A stretch of DNA of 64,000 nt from CAZCDS01 sp964497585. Its GTDB lineage: Bacteria; Desulfobacterota; Desulfomonilia; Desulfomonilales; Desulfomonilaceae. Location of the stretch: assembly GCA_964497585.1 (NCBI GenBank), contig CAZCDS010000015.1, positions 1 to 64,000 of the forward strand. Direction: 5' to 3'. The translations under genes were made by a program, and so were the position numbers. The notes under the pieces are model-generated. The model did not search any database, had not been told where the DNA came from, and worked only from the letters and a program-made list of their open reading frames with translations. Shown here one piece after another: positions 50,289 to 59,752 of this stretch (positions within the stretch are counted from its first letter, which is position 1; each line of letters starts with the position of its first letter).

Positions 50289-51860
50289 ATGACCGTCAAA
50301 CTGGACGTGGCTGAATTCGTTAAGGACTACAGCAGGGGGCTGCGTGACAGAGAGCTTCTTGAGAAGCACGGACTGAGCGTCCGTCAGATGGTACGAGTGG
50401 TCAAGAAGCTTATGAATGACGGGATCATTACCAGACAGCACTACAATACACGCAACAGGAGAATCGGAGAACTCGAGACCCGCCAGGAACAGGATTTCAT
50501 CAAGTCTCTTCACCATTGCCCGGTGTGTGGCCATATACATCCCATTCCGTTCACCCGATGCCCCGCGTGCGAGGCTGAAGTGACGAGTTTCACCTCAGGA
50601 GGAGCTCCCGTACGCATGCCCGAACGGCAGCCGGGGGCTGCTCCGGAGGCACCTGAAGAGCCCCTCGCTCCTCCACAGACCGATGTCCTGGACGCCCTCG
50701 AACAACCTCCGGCCTGGGAACCTGCACCGGCCGGAGCCGACGGGGGACCCGGACGACTCGGAGTGGTGCCTGAAGCGAAGCCTGAGAGACCCGCGCCCCC
50801 GGCTAAGGAGGCGCGTGAAGAACCCGTGCCGCCCCCTGAAAACGAGCTTGAGGAGCCGATTGAACTCGAACCACCCGCCATGGAGGCTCCAGCACCGACG
50901 CCTGCCCTGGAGACCGTCGTGCGGGAAGCCCCCGCGGGAGAGGTGCCTGACCGGCTTCGCGAGTTGACCGGTGAGACGCTGGAGGAGATCTCAATATTCC
51001 CGAGCCGTGTCGGCCACCGGTACGGAGGTGGATACCGAATTGTGGAGCCCATCGCCTGCGGCGCCAAGAGCGGACTGCTCAAGGCCGAGCCTATCGAGGG
51101 TGAGGGGCTGCCCATAGCGGTAAGGATGCTCGAACCCGGGCTCGTGGAGGATGAGGACGTCGACCAGGTCCTCGACAAGATCATCGAGCTGCAGTCTAAC
51201 ATGGACGACGCCAATGTGGTCAGGTTGCTCGGCGCGGCAACCCTGGGCGGGAAGCGGGTACTCCTCCACGAATACCTTTCCGGGACCGCGGAGTCCCTCT
51301 TGAATGGGAACCCTGAGGGTTTGCCCATTGACGAGATGCTTGGCATCCTGCCGCAGATACTCAATGCCGTCGGGTACGCCCACCTACACCGCGGGCAGGA
51401 TCAGATCGTAAGACGGGTCCCCCACCTCAACTTGAAACTCCCCAAGCTCCTTTTGGACCCTGATCGGAAGATCGTGAAAATCGGCGGTTTCGGGCTCAGC
51501 AAGGCCCTGATCGCGGTCAGGAAGGGGAGAACCTTCCTTTGGGAGGAGCCGGGAGTAGACCTGGGCCAACTCGCGCCTGAATGCTTCGTTCATGCAATAA
51601 AGTTCGTCAACCAAGCGCAGGTTGACATCTATGCTCTCGGATCGGTCCTTTATAGGCTCGCAACCGGCAAGACTCCCTTTTCCTGCTCGAATATGGAAGA
51701 ATACAAGTTCGCGCACTTGAAGAGGTACCCCATTCCTCCGAGGGTCCACCGGTACGACATTCCCCTGTGGTTGGATGCCATGATTCTCAGGTGCCTGGAA
51801 AAGGACCCGGAAGAGAGATGGAGAAGCGCCACACAAATGGAATTGGCGATAAAGGCATAG
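50289..51860 (+). CDS. Probable pseudokinase with zinc-ribbon and N-terminal helical domain
   Basis: 523 residues from the ATG at 50289 (TGAGGAA 5 bases upstream). Residues 1-60 form a helical domain with GLRDRELLEKHGLSVRQMVRVVKKLM, HTH-like. A zinc ribbon (CPVCG...CPAC, 77-94) and a long Pro/Glu-rich linker (100-230) follow. Residues 250-520 form a Ser/Thr-kinase-like fold: the Lys of VAIK is Arg (IAVRML), the HRD loop reads IVRRVPHLNLKLPKLLL (catalytic Asp lost), and DFG reads GGFG. QVDIYALGSVLYRLATGKTPF is the usual helix F region. All three key catalytic residues are altered, so it is probably a binding scaffold. TerB follows. Confidence 0.82.
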   Translation: MTVKLDVAEFVKDYSRGLRDRELLEKHGLSVRQMVRVVKKLMNDGIITRQHYNTRNRRIGELETRQEQDFIKSLHHCPVCGHIHPIPFTRCPACEAEVTSFTSGGAPVRMPERQPGAAPEAPEEPLAPPQTDVLDALEQPPAWEPAPAGADGGPGRLGVVPEAKPERPAPPAKEAREEPVPPPENELEEPIELEPPAMEAPAPTPALETVVREAPAGEVPDRLRELTGETLEEISIFPSRVGHRYGGGYRIVEPIACGAKSGLLKAEPIEGEGLPIAVRMLEPGLVEDEDVDQVLDKIIELQSNMDDANVVRLLGAATLGGKRVLLHEYLSGTAESLLNGNPEGLPIDEMLGILPQILNAVGYAHLHRGQDQIVRRVPHLNLKLPKLLLDPDRKIVKIGGFGLSKALIAVRKGRTFLWEEPGVDLGQLAPECFVHAIKFVNQAQVDIYALGSVLYRLATGKTPFSCSNMEEYKFAHLKRYPIPPRVHRYDIPLWLDAMILRCLEKDPEERWRSATQMELAIKA

Positions 51861-51992
51861 CAGGGGCTGCAGGAGCGGGCTAGGGCGAGGGGGCCTATAT
51901 TGCGAGCAGTGGGTTGAATACATGGAAGTCGGCAAAAGAGAACCTTTGTTCGCCCGCGTTCGAGGCGGACCCGTCAAGGGAGGAACAGGGCA

Positions 51993-52376
51993 ATGATCAT
52001 ACAGAGGCAGTCGGAGGGGGATGTCAGGGCCGACCAGGTCAGGGCCATGGCTCATGGACTCTACCATTTTGCCGCGATCGATGGTGTCACGGAGCGCGAA
52101 GAAGCGCTGATAAAGGACTTCCTGAAAGAGGGGGACGTGGAACTGGATGTGGCGTCTTTGGCCAAGATCCCGTTCTCGCTCGATGAACTGCTGTACAGTC
52201 TGGACACGGTTTTTCTGAGAAAGACATTCCTCAAGGTGTGCGTGCTCATGGCGCGGGCCGACGGGACGGTCACCGACATGGAACTTGCCGAGCTGCGGCG
52301 CATATCCCAGGCCATGGGAATCGACCAATCCATGGACGAGGTGATCGCGGATCTCGAGGGCAAGTCCCTCGAGTAG
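51993..52376 (+). CDS. TerB-family protein
   Basis: 127 residues. All-helical: ADQVRAMAHGLYHFAAIDGVTEREEALIKDFL and LMARADGTVTDMELAELRRIS carry the DG-x-x-x-E-E metal-binding repeats of TerB-like proteins. TerB domains bind metal ions at membranes in stress-response complexes with kinase-like and TerD-like proteins. GGAGGA lies upstream of the ATG. It follows the pseudokinase gene after 132 bases on the same strand; no TerC/TerD is in the window. Confidence 0.85.
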   Translation: MIIQRQSEGDVRADQVRAMAHGLYHFAAIDGVTEREEALIKDFLKEGDVELDVASLAKIPFSLDELLYSLDTVFLRKTFLKVCVLMARADGTVTDMELAELRRISQAMGIDQSMDEVIADLEGKSLE

Positions 52377-52737
52377 GTCCGGCTTGTACAGAGGGGCGCT
52401 GCGCCTGAGGGGATCGATTTCGCCAAAGGAGTCCAGCGAAACGGCATATCGCGTCCGTACGGCAGGTACTCATCATGAGTTGCAGCCGCAGGCATCAGAG
52501 CACCTATTTCAGCCGGGTTATCGCAGTTGCCAAGAGAAATGGCAGATTTCTTGTGGAAAGATTGCGGAGGGCTCTTTTTTTCGGCAAAAACCGCCCTCCG
52601 CACCTCCTGAAAAAACTCCATATTTTCGGCAAACTGCTTCGCTCGTTTGCAGGATTAAGGAGGGCGGTTCGTGAAACATACGCCACCGCCAATAAGACAG
52701 AATTTTTGACAATCGGTATAGGCGAAGGGGAGTGAGC
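52377..52737. repeat. Intergenic region containing dispersed repeat copy E (52555-52635)
   Basis: GAAAGATTGCGGAGGGC (stem GCGGAGGGC, 52564-52572), a TTTTTTTCGGCAAAAA centre, GCCCTCCGC (52593-52601), CACCTCCTGAAAAAACTCC and TATTTTCGG: the same order as copies A-C. Nothing else recognised in the 360 bases. Confidence 0.6.
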
Positions 52738-53712
52738 ATGGAATCCGCCGCGGTGGTCCTGTGCGGTAAATGCGCAGCGAGATACGAGAAGGGTGCCCCG
52801 TTCTGCCCGGAATGCGGGGCACTCTCTCCGGGATCGGTTTCCCCCGGCCCTGTGGCGGTAGAAGTGGATGACGTCGCGTCCGAGAAGATTCGTAAGACGG
52901 TAGTCTCGATCCTCAAGCTCTGGTTTCCTGCGCTTGATGCCATGAAGGCTGACCGGAGGCTCAAGGCGGGCAGGTCGATCCTCATGAAGGGAATCAGCGA
53001 GGATTCGGGCTCTCGGATAGTCGACGCGCTGAAACCCCTGAAAGTTGGGGCGCGGCTTGTGGGGAAGGATTCCTGGTTCAGGAATCTCTTCAACGGTGGG
53101 CTGATCTTCTCAGGTGTCGCGTTGTTTCTTACACTCTTCTTCGGTCCCCTCTTCGGTTTTTTCCTCTTTCTCATTGCGGTTGGGGCGCCGCTTCTCGGGG
53201 CCTTTCTGAGGGATAGGCAGCGTCAACCTCTGGTGAGTGCGCCGGTGCACCGTGGGACCTCTGAAAAGTGGGCAAAGCTCGCGGGAGATTATTCCGCTGT
53301 CATCTCCAGGATGGGTCGCGTCGAAGCCGGTTCCCTCAAGTCCATAGCCCGGTCCGTCTTCGATTTGAACGAGCGTCTGTCACGTGATTCTCTCGCTTCG
53401 ATCGCAGCGGGCGAGGATACGGGAGAGCTCCACGCGCGGCTCGAAGACATCCTTTACTCCGCAGTGGCCCTGGGAAGAAGAATCACCGTCGCGACCGCGG
53501 GAGATGCAGAAACGCTCAAACGTGAGCTGGGTGCTCTCGAGAAGTTGGCGGGCCAGACCGCGGAGTGGTTCAGGTCTCAGGAGCACCGTCAGATAAAGAG
53601 TTCCGACGAGTTGTCCGACCAATTGACACGGATACGGGAGAGCATTGACGCCATCGTGGGCGAGGTTCGCTCGCCGCACCCGCGGACACCCGGCGAGAAG
53701 ACCTACGAGTGA
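52738..53712 (+). CDS. Zinc-ribbon membrane protein with helical C-terminal domain
   Basis: 324 residues. N-terminal zinc ribbon (CGKC...CPECG, residues 10-28), a soluble stretch with KLWFPALDAMKADRRLKAGR, then two adjoining membrane helices (GLIFSGVALFLTLFFG and LFGFFLFLIAVGAPLLGAF) and a long, probably coiled-coil C-terminal region (210-310). AAGGGGAG lies 5 bases before the ATG. I recognise no family. It lies between the TerB gene and the ADP-ribosylglycohydrolase gene on the same strand. Confidence 0.72.
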   Translation: MESAAVVLCGKCAARYEKGAPFCPECGALSPGSVSPGPVAVEVDDVASEKIRKTVVSILKLWFPALDAMKADRRLKAGRSILMKGISEDSGSRIVDALKPLKVGARLVGKDSWFRNLFNGGLIFSGVALFLTLFFGPLFGFFLFLIAVGAPLLGAFLRDRQRQPLVSAPVHRGTSEKWAKLAGDYSAVISRMGRVEAGSLKSIARSVFDLNERLSRDSLASIAAGEDTGELHARLEDILYSAVALGRRITVATAGDAETLKRELGALEKLAGQTAEWFRSQEHRQIKSSDELSDQLTRIRESIDAIVGEVRSPHPRTPGEKTYE

Positions 53713-53847
53713 CTGGGATGGAGGTGAAGGGCGTCCCATTGACCAGTGGTCCGCCTGACTGAAGTCACCTCAGTGTGCGGTGCGCGTCTTGATACGCTCT
53801 TCGCGAGAGCCCCTGCCGGCAGGTCAACACATGGGGAAGTCAGGACA

Positions 53848-54618
53848 ATGATCGGCGCTATAGCAGGTGACATCATCGGTTCGGTCTACGAGGCGAGCCC
53901 CATCAAGACGGTCGATTTTCCGCTTTTCACCTTCGGATGCCGCTTCACCGACGACACGGTTCTGACTGTCGCGATAGCCGACAGCATACTCCACCGTGCT
54001 CCCTATGCGGAGAAACTCAAGGAGTATTATCGGTACTATCCCTATGCAGGGTATGGCGGCTCTTTCCATGTGTGGGCGTCGTCCGACACGAGCCTTCCCT
54101 ACAATAGCTGGGGCAACGGATCCGCCATGCGGGTAAGCCCTGTGGGCTTCGCTTTCGACTCCATGGATGAGGTGCTCAGGGAGGCAGAACGAAGCGCAGA
54201 GGTGACGCACAACCATCCGGAAGGGATCAAAGGCGCTCAGGCCGTCGCCGCAGCCATATTTCTCGCTCGTTCGGAGAGCAACCGGTCCGAGATCCGAGCC
54301 TTCGTTGAAACGACGTTTGGGTACGACCTCTCCGAGCCCATCGATTCGATCCGAGAGTGGTACCGGTTTGACATCTCCTGTCACGGCACGGTTCCGCAGG
54401 CCCTGCGCGCCTTCCTCGAGTCCGAGGACTACGAAGACGCGGTGCGAAAGGCGATCTCTCTGGGCGGGGACAGTGATACGCTTGCCTGTATTGCCGGCGG
54501 GATCGCCCAGGCATTTTACGGTGGAGTCCCGGACTTTGTCGTGGCAAACGCTGAAGACATACTTGACGAACGGCTGAATCGAATCGTTGCCCAATTCCGG
54601 GAAAAATACGGTTGGTGA
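53848..54618 (+). CDS. ADP-ribosylglycohydrolase (DraG/ARH family)
   Basis: 256 residues from the ATG at 53848. Removes ADP-ribose from Arg or other acceptors, with two Mg ions. Signatures: MIGAIAGDIIGSVYE at the N-terminus, FTDDTVLTVAIAD with metal-binding Asp pair (about 37-41), SWGNGSAMRVSPVG, THNHPEGIKGAQA, and GGDSDTLACIAGGIAQAFYG with the second metal site. GGGGAAGTCAGGA precedes the ATG. No matching ADP-ribosyltransferase is adjacent. It converges with the kinase gene, whose stop is 7 bases away. Confidence 0.92.
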   Translation: MIGAIAGDIIGSVYEASPIKTVDFPLFTFGCRFTDDTVLTVAIADSILHRAPYAEKLKEYYRYYPYAGYGGSFHVWASSDTSLPYNSWGNGSAMRVSPVGFAFDSMDEVLREAERSAEVTHNHPEGIKGAQAVAAAIFLARSESNRSEIRAFVETTFGYDLSEPIDSIREWYRFDISCHGTVPQALRAFLESEDYEDAVRKAISLGGDSDTLACIAGGIAQAFYGGVPDFVVANAEDILDERLNRIVAQFREKYGW

Positions 54619-54624
54619 CCCGGA

Positions 54625-56052
54625 TCATTGATCCTGGAAATTCGCGACACGAAGCTCAACACCCAGCCCTTTGAGTCGTTGCCCGAAGTCTTCCACGATC
54701 TTGGTCAATGCAGCCTTGTCCACATCGCCGTATGACATGAGAAGGACCACATCGTCTCGGCTCCGGGCACGGTTCCCCGGGTGACGGAGGCTGTGCCTTT
54801 CCGCGAGCGGGATGAGGTCGGCCAAAGCTTCGTGAACGGTTTGGTATCGTTCAGCGGGATCCTTCTGCGTTGCCCGTTGCACGAATGCGTTGAATTCCTT
54901 GGGCAGATCCGGGTTCAGCGAACACGGGTCGGGGACGGGGCTATCTCGATGAGCCCTGAGAATTGCGACGACATCCTCCCCCAGAAAGGGCCTCCGGCCT
55001 GTAGCCATCTCGAAGGCGGTGATTCCCAGGGAGTAGATGTCGGTGCGTTCGTCGATCAGATCTCCCGCTATCTGTTCCGGAGCCATGTAATGGGGAGTTC
55101 CGGCAAAATCGAGTTCATCTTCAGCTCCAACCGGGCATGCCAGGCCGAAATCGACGATCTTCAAGCGATCCCCCTTACCGATGAACAGGTTGGCGGGCTT
55201 GATGTCCTGGTGGACAATCCCGTGATTGTGCGCGTACTGCAGTCCCTGCGCCACCTGCACGAGATAGTCCAACACCTGTGGGACGGTAAGCCGCGGCATG
55301 TTCCGGAGAATGTACTCCAGCGAAAGACCGGCAACGTATTCCATGACGATGAACACGGTCCGGTACAGATGCTCGATATCGTGCACTCTCACGATGTTCG
55401 GGTGATTGAGCCGGGCGATCACCTTGGCTTCGTTGAGGAATTTCTCCATGAAGTCCGCGTCCATTGCCATGGTGTGTTTGAGCATTTTGATGGCAACCGG
55501 CATGTTGAGGGTCTCATGCAGCCCCTTGTACACGATGGCCCATCCTCCTTCTCCAATCACGTCGGTAATCACGTGCTTTCCAATGGTTCTGTGCGGCGCG
55601 AACTTGGACCCGGAAATCCGATTGGTTACGATCTCCGTTATGAACTCCCTCAGATCCGGGTATTCCAGGCACATCTGATCGAATTCCACTCTATTCATAC
55701 GCCACAGGGTCATGTCGGTGTCAGCCTGGATGTGCGCGGTTCTCTTTTCTCCCGTACAGAGGGCCATCTCGCCGATCAAGTCTCCTGACTTTCGGCGGGC
55801 AACAGGGGTTTCGGCTCCGTCCTTGTCCACGAGCACCGTGCAGGAGCCGTCTTGAATCAGATAGAGGCTGTTCCCTTGTTCTCCCTGCCGGATGAACCGC
55901 TCGCCCTCCTTGACCGCTACCCGTGCCAGGCACGCGAGAAGGTGGCTCTTGGCGTGATCCGGAACGGCTTTGAAAATCTCCGAGTCCAGGAGAAATTGAG
56001 AATCCTCTTGCGAAATCCTCGTCTTCTTCAAACGTCCCGTATGGCTTTTCAT
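54625..56052 (-). CDS. Ser/Thr protein kinase with N-terminal cyclic-nucleotide-binding domain
   Basis: 475 residues. Residues 20-140: cyclic-nucleotide-binding domain (FIRQGEQGNSLYLIQDG, then GEMALCTGEKRTAHIQA, resembling the phosphate-binding cassette). Residues 160-420: protein kinase with GEGGWAIVYK, VAIKML, HQDIKPANLF (HQD for HRD), DFGLA, and APEQ. All catalytic residues are present. The C-terminal 45 residues (VDKAALTKIVEDFGQRLKGL) are unassigned. It faces, on the same strand, the two large cyclase genes upstream. That suggests cAMP or cGMP made by them may regulate this kinase (inference). No membrane helix. Confidence 0.92.
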   Translation of the reverse strand: MKSHTGRLKKTRISQEDSQFLLDSEIFKAVPDHAKSHLLACLARVAVKEGERFIRQGEQGNSLYLIQDGSCTVLVDKDGAETPVARRKSGDLIGEMALCTGEKRTAHIQADTDMTLWRMNRVEFDQMCLEYPDLREFITEIVTNRISGSKFAPHRTIGKHVITDVIGEGGWAIVYKGLHETLNMPVAIKMLKHTMAMDADFMEKFLNEAKVIARLNHPNIVRVHDIEHLYRTVFIVMEYVAGLSLEYILRNMPRLTVPQVLDYLVQVAQGLQYAHNHGIVHQDIKPANLFIGKGDRLKIVDFGLACPVGAEDELDFAGTPHYMAPEQIAGDLIDERTDIYSLGITAFEMATGRRPFLGEDVVAILRAHRDSPVPDPCSLNPDLPKEFNAFVQRATQKDPAERYQTVHEALADLIPLAERHSLRHPGNRARSRDDVVLLMSYGDVDKAALTKIVEDFGQRLKGLGVELRVANFQDQ

Positions 56053-56132
56053 TTCGCACCCCTGCACAGAGGTTCAACCGGTTGCCGGGTCAAAGGCGGG
56101 AAACCAGAGCAAGCGATGGTATCCAGCTCCGC

Positions 56133-59100
56133 TCAGAGACTCGCCAATGCTTTGTGGGTCTTGCCCAGCCAATAATCCATGCGCATTTCCTGGTACATGG
56201 ACTCGGCCTTTTTCAAAGCCCGGAGCGCTTCTTCTTTTCGCCCTGCACCGGCATAAAACTCGCCGAGGACAAAATACCCATAAGCGTAGTTCACTTTCAA
56301 ACCGAGATGCTCCAATAGTGATATACCCAAGAGGATTCCTTCTTCAGCCTCTTGGTCTCCCTTCTTCTGACGACCGACGATACTTCCCAACAAGATCCGG
56401 GAAAGCGCTTCGAACTGATCTTCACTATTTTTCAGTGCAGCATCCAGTGCAAGACGCGTAGGTCCCTCTGCCTGTTTGATATTACCTGATTCGAGGTGCA
56501 CAACTCCGCTAATCCAATGACACATTGAGAGCCAGAGTGGAAGACCTATGTTACTATGAATCATCAGACCCTTCTCAGCATAGCTGACGGCATCTTCCAG
56601 CTTTCCCAGCACGTAATTGGCGTACGCCAACCAAGACCAGGCCATACCTTGGAAGACCACGTAATGCGTCTCTTCCACAATACGAATTGCATTCTGAAGA
56701 TGCTCTATCGCTCTTTGGCCCTCGCCCATGGTAGCTAATGAAACGCCGTAGCAGAAACTGCTGTGTCCTAGACTGGCAATGTCATCAATGCTGCGGGCAA
56801 ATGCCCATGCCTGCTCATGCTGCTTCTCTGAACTTCGTAAATCACCCGTCAAGGTCAGCCCCATCCCGCAAAGGGACTTCACATATGAATATGGTGGGAT
56901 TGTCTGGCCGAAGTTCTCCGACTCCCTACCCGATTGTTCCAGTATCCCAGTGATCCTCGGGCCTATGTCAAGAAGCTTGGAGTAATCGCCTTTGATAACA
57001 TACGATGTGCACAGCTGATAACCAAGGGGGACCATGATTTCGAGATCCTCAATCTCTGTGAGATCCGCTGAGCAGTCCGCCAAGTACTGCATGCCCAGCT
57101 CCGGATCTCCTCCCGCAATCATGTAATAAAGGCCGATGTTGCCTCGCAGAACAGTTCGGCTTTTATCGTCCCCCAACTCCTCAGCCAGACCGGCGCCCCT
57201 CAGGAGGATGGACGAAGAATCTTCAGGGAACCCAAGTTTTCTCATGGGAACAGTCAGCAAAAGGATCAGATCGATCTCCTTTCTCTTGTTCACATCGTTT
57301 TCCGGTAGTAACCTAAGTACCTCGATGGCTTCCCGATAGAATTTAAATCCTTCCCATACTGAGAAGCTACGGGTCGCTTTTTCACCGGCCGCCTGGAGAT
57401 ACTTGCATGATTTTCCCGGATTTCCACTCCTGGAATAATGATGCGCCAGCATCTCGTAGAATTCCTCCATGCGGTCCGGATAGAGTTCCTCGATGGCTCG
57501 GCCTATTCTCTCATGGATCTCCTTGCGCCGCTTGAGCAGCAGGCTGTTGTACGCGACCTCCTGAGTGAGTGCGTGCCTGAAAATGTACTCCAGCTCGGGG
57601 AAGAGGCTCTTTTCGTAGATGAACTCCAGGCCCTGAAGGTTGAGCAGATTTGACTTGAGATCCTCCTTCATCTCCGTGATCATCTCGAGGATGCGAAAAG
57701 CGAACTCCCGTCCTATCACGGAAGCCACCTGCATAATCCGTTTGAGGTTCTCTTCCAGCCGGTCCATGCGGGCCGCGATGATCCCCTGGATCGTGTCCGG
57801 AACCGCGGCGATCTCGGAGGGTGCGGCAGCGAGGACGTATCGATCACCCTTCCTTTGGATGGAACCATTCTCCAGCAACGTGTGAGTCAGCTCCTCCATG
57901 AAGAGCGGGTTGCCCGAGGTCCTGCTGAGGATCAGCTCCCTCAGTTCCGGCGCCATTTCTCCTCCCTCGAGGATTCCCCGGACAAGCTCCGCGCTCGTCC
58001 CGGTGGAGAGCTGACCGACCCCGATCTTTGCATAATAGGATTTGCTCCCCCACTGGTGCGCGTACTCCGGACGGTACAGGAGAATCAGGAGAATATGCGC
58101 ACCAGGAAGCCAACCGATCATGTAATCGAGAAATTCTTCCGTGGTTCGGTCGATCCAGTGGAGGTCCTCCACCGCAAGGACAATGGGCCTCGCCAGGCTC
58201 CCCCGAATGAGGATGTCCCGCAGGGCCTCAAAGGTCTTTTCCCGCTTCTCCTTGGGTTCCAGCTTGGTGAACTCCGCATCGTCGACCCTGACGGAGAAGA
58301 GTTCCTGGAGCGGCGGCAAGCATCGTGTTAGATTCGCATCGATGCCGACGATCCGCTCAATCATCTTGTCTTTGATAACCCGCTCTTTCTCTCCCTCCTT
58401 TATCTCCAGATAGGTCCTGAGCGCGTCCAGTATCGGGAGATACGGCATGGAGCTTCCGTAGTGGAGACAGCGCCCTTCAAGATAGGCATGGTCATCGTCG
58501 GAAATGCTCTTCCTGAATTCGAGGACCAATCTCGATTTCCCCACGCCCGCTTCACCCACAACCCCGACCACTTGGCCTTCACCTGATCTGGTCTTGTCAA
58601 AAGCCTCCCTCAGGGTTTCAAACTCACGCTTTCGGCCGACAAATCTCGTGAGCCCCCTGGCTATTGACACGTCTATCCTCGTTTCAGCCTCGCTCGGTTT
58701 TACGAGCCTGTACACTTCCACCGGCTCCGCCTTGCCCTTTACCTGCATCGTGCCCTGGGACGCGAAGTCGAAAAATCTCCCTGCCACTTTGTACGTGTGC
58801 TCGGATACGAGTACGCCGCCGGGTTCCGCGGTGCTCTCCATGCGGGCGGCAAGGTTGGCGGTATCTCCTTGAGCGGTGTAATCCATACGCAGGTCGTCCC
58901 CAATGGCGCCCACCACGACCGGGCCGGAGTTCAATCCGATGCGCATGGTGAAGTCGATGTCGTGCTCTCTTTTGAGCCGATCCGCGTATGGGCGAAGGGA
59001 TTCCTGGATAGCCAGAGAGGCATAGCACGCGCGCTGAGCATGATCCTCATGAGCTATGGGCGCTCCGAAGAGGGCCATGACTCCATCGCCCCGAAACTGG

Positions 59101-59501
59101 TTGATTGATCCTTCGTATCGGTGGATCTCATCCATGAGGATCCGAAAACAGCCGTCCATGATCTCGTGGACATCCTCAGGGTCGCGGTTTTCGAACATGG
59201 CGGTGGAGTTGGCCACATCAGCAAAGAGGATCGTGACGAGCTTGCGTTCGCCCTCGATGGCGGTGCGGTTGGACAGAATCTTGTCCGCGAGATGCTTTGG
59301 CGTGTAGGATTGGGGTTCGTTGTAGTCTATGGGAGCTGATTCTTCGGGCTTGCGGAGATCTTGGCCGCATTCCCCACAGAAGTTGAACTGGGGCGGGTTT
59401 GAGGAATTGCACTTCGGGCATTTCCTTTCAAGGCGTGCTCCGCATTCTCCGCAGAATTTCATGCCTTCGGGATTCTCGAAGCGGCAGTTCGGGCATTTCA
59501 T
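56133..59501 (-). CDS. Zinc-ribbon / class III nucleotidyl cyclase / AAA-type ATPase / TPR protein, copy 1
   Basis: 1,122 residues. Two zinc ribbons (CPNC...CGEC and CPKC...CGECG, 1-50). Class III cyclase domain of about 90-265: LVTILFADVANSTAMF (metal Asp), FRGDGVMALFG (second Asp), and TAQGDTANLAARM, so active as far as seen. ATPase domain of about 285-560 with Walker A GEAGVGKS (310-318) and VEDLHWIDRTTEEFL. TPR-like helical repeats of about 680-1100. Resembles the widespread adenylate cyclase/AAA/TPR 'predictor' proteins. Site AGGGGGG before ATG. Strongly similar in its middle to copy 2 (59753-63124). Confidence 0.9.
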   Translation of the reverse strand: MKCPNCRFENPEGMKFCGECGARLERKCPKCNSSNPPQFNFCGECGQDLRKPEESAPIDYNEPQSYTPKHLADKILSNRTAIEGERKLVTILFADVANSTAMFENRDPEDVHEIMDGCFRILMDEIHRYEGSINQFRGDGVMALFGAPIAHEDHAQRACYASLAIQESLRPYADRLKREHDIDFTMRIGLNSGPVVVGAIGDDLRMDYTAQGDTANLAARMESTAEPGGVLVSEHTYKVAGRFFDFASQGTMQVKGKAEPVEVYRLVKPSEAETRIDVSIARGLTRFVGRKREFETLREAFDKTRSGEGQVVGVVGEAGVGKSRLVLEFRKSISDDDHAYLEGRCLHYGSSMPYLPILDALRTYLEIKEGEKERVIKDKMIERIVGIDANLTRCLPPLQELFSVRVDDAEFTKLEPKEKREKTFEALRDILIRGSLARPIVLAVEDLHWIDRTTEEFLDYMIGWLPGAHILLILLYRPEYAHQWGSKSYYAKIGVGQLSTGTSAELVRGILEGGEMAPELRELILSRTSGNPLFMEELTHTLLENGSIQRKGDRYVLAAAPSEIAAVPDTIQGIIAARMDRLEENLKRIMQVASVIGREFAFRILEMITEMKEDLKSNLLNLQGLEFIYEKSLFPELEYIFRHALTQEVAYNSLLLKRRKEIHERIGRAIEELYPDRMEEFYEMLAHHYSRSGNPGKSCKYLQAAGEKATRSFSVWEGFKFYREAIEVLRLLPENDVNKRKEIDLILLLTVPMRKLGFPEDSSSILLRGAGLAEELGDDKSRTVLRGNIGLYYMIAGGDPELGMQYLADCSADLTEIEDLEIMVPLGYQLCTSYVIKGDYSKLLDIGPRITGILEQSGRESENFGQTIPPYSYVKSLCGMGLTLTGDLRSSEKQHEQAWAFARSIDDIASLGHSSFCYGVSLATMGEGQRAIEHLQNAIRIVEETHYVVFQGMAWSWLAYANYVLGKLEDAVSYAEKGLMIHSNIGLPLWLSMCHWISGVVHLESGNIKQAEGPTRLALDAALKNSEDQFEALSRILLGSIVGRQKKGDQEAEEGILLGISLLEHLGLKVNYAYGYFVLGEFYAGAGRKEEALRALKKAESMYQEMRMDYWLGKTHKALASL

Positions 59502-59752
59502 AGCTTTCCCCCCTTGGCGGCTGGAGTCGCTCCCGCGGATTCTCTGATGCCTGTTCCCGCGCTCGGGACTCGCTTGTTCGTCGATCCACGCCGCTTATCC
59601 ATAGAAAGGGCTCCGTGTGGGTCGTTTCGCAGCGTCATGGCGGCCCTTCCTTTGATCTGGCGCCACGCAAGGCCGTCCCCGCCCTCAGGAGTTCTGAGCA
59701 CAGTCCCGAAGATATGGATACCCAGGCCGGACCTGGGAACCAGGGGAAAGCT

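Noticed and set aside
54781..55788. 335-residue plus-strand frame
   Set aside because: Antisense to the cNMP-binding kinase gene, whose motifs are clear; no coding character of its own.
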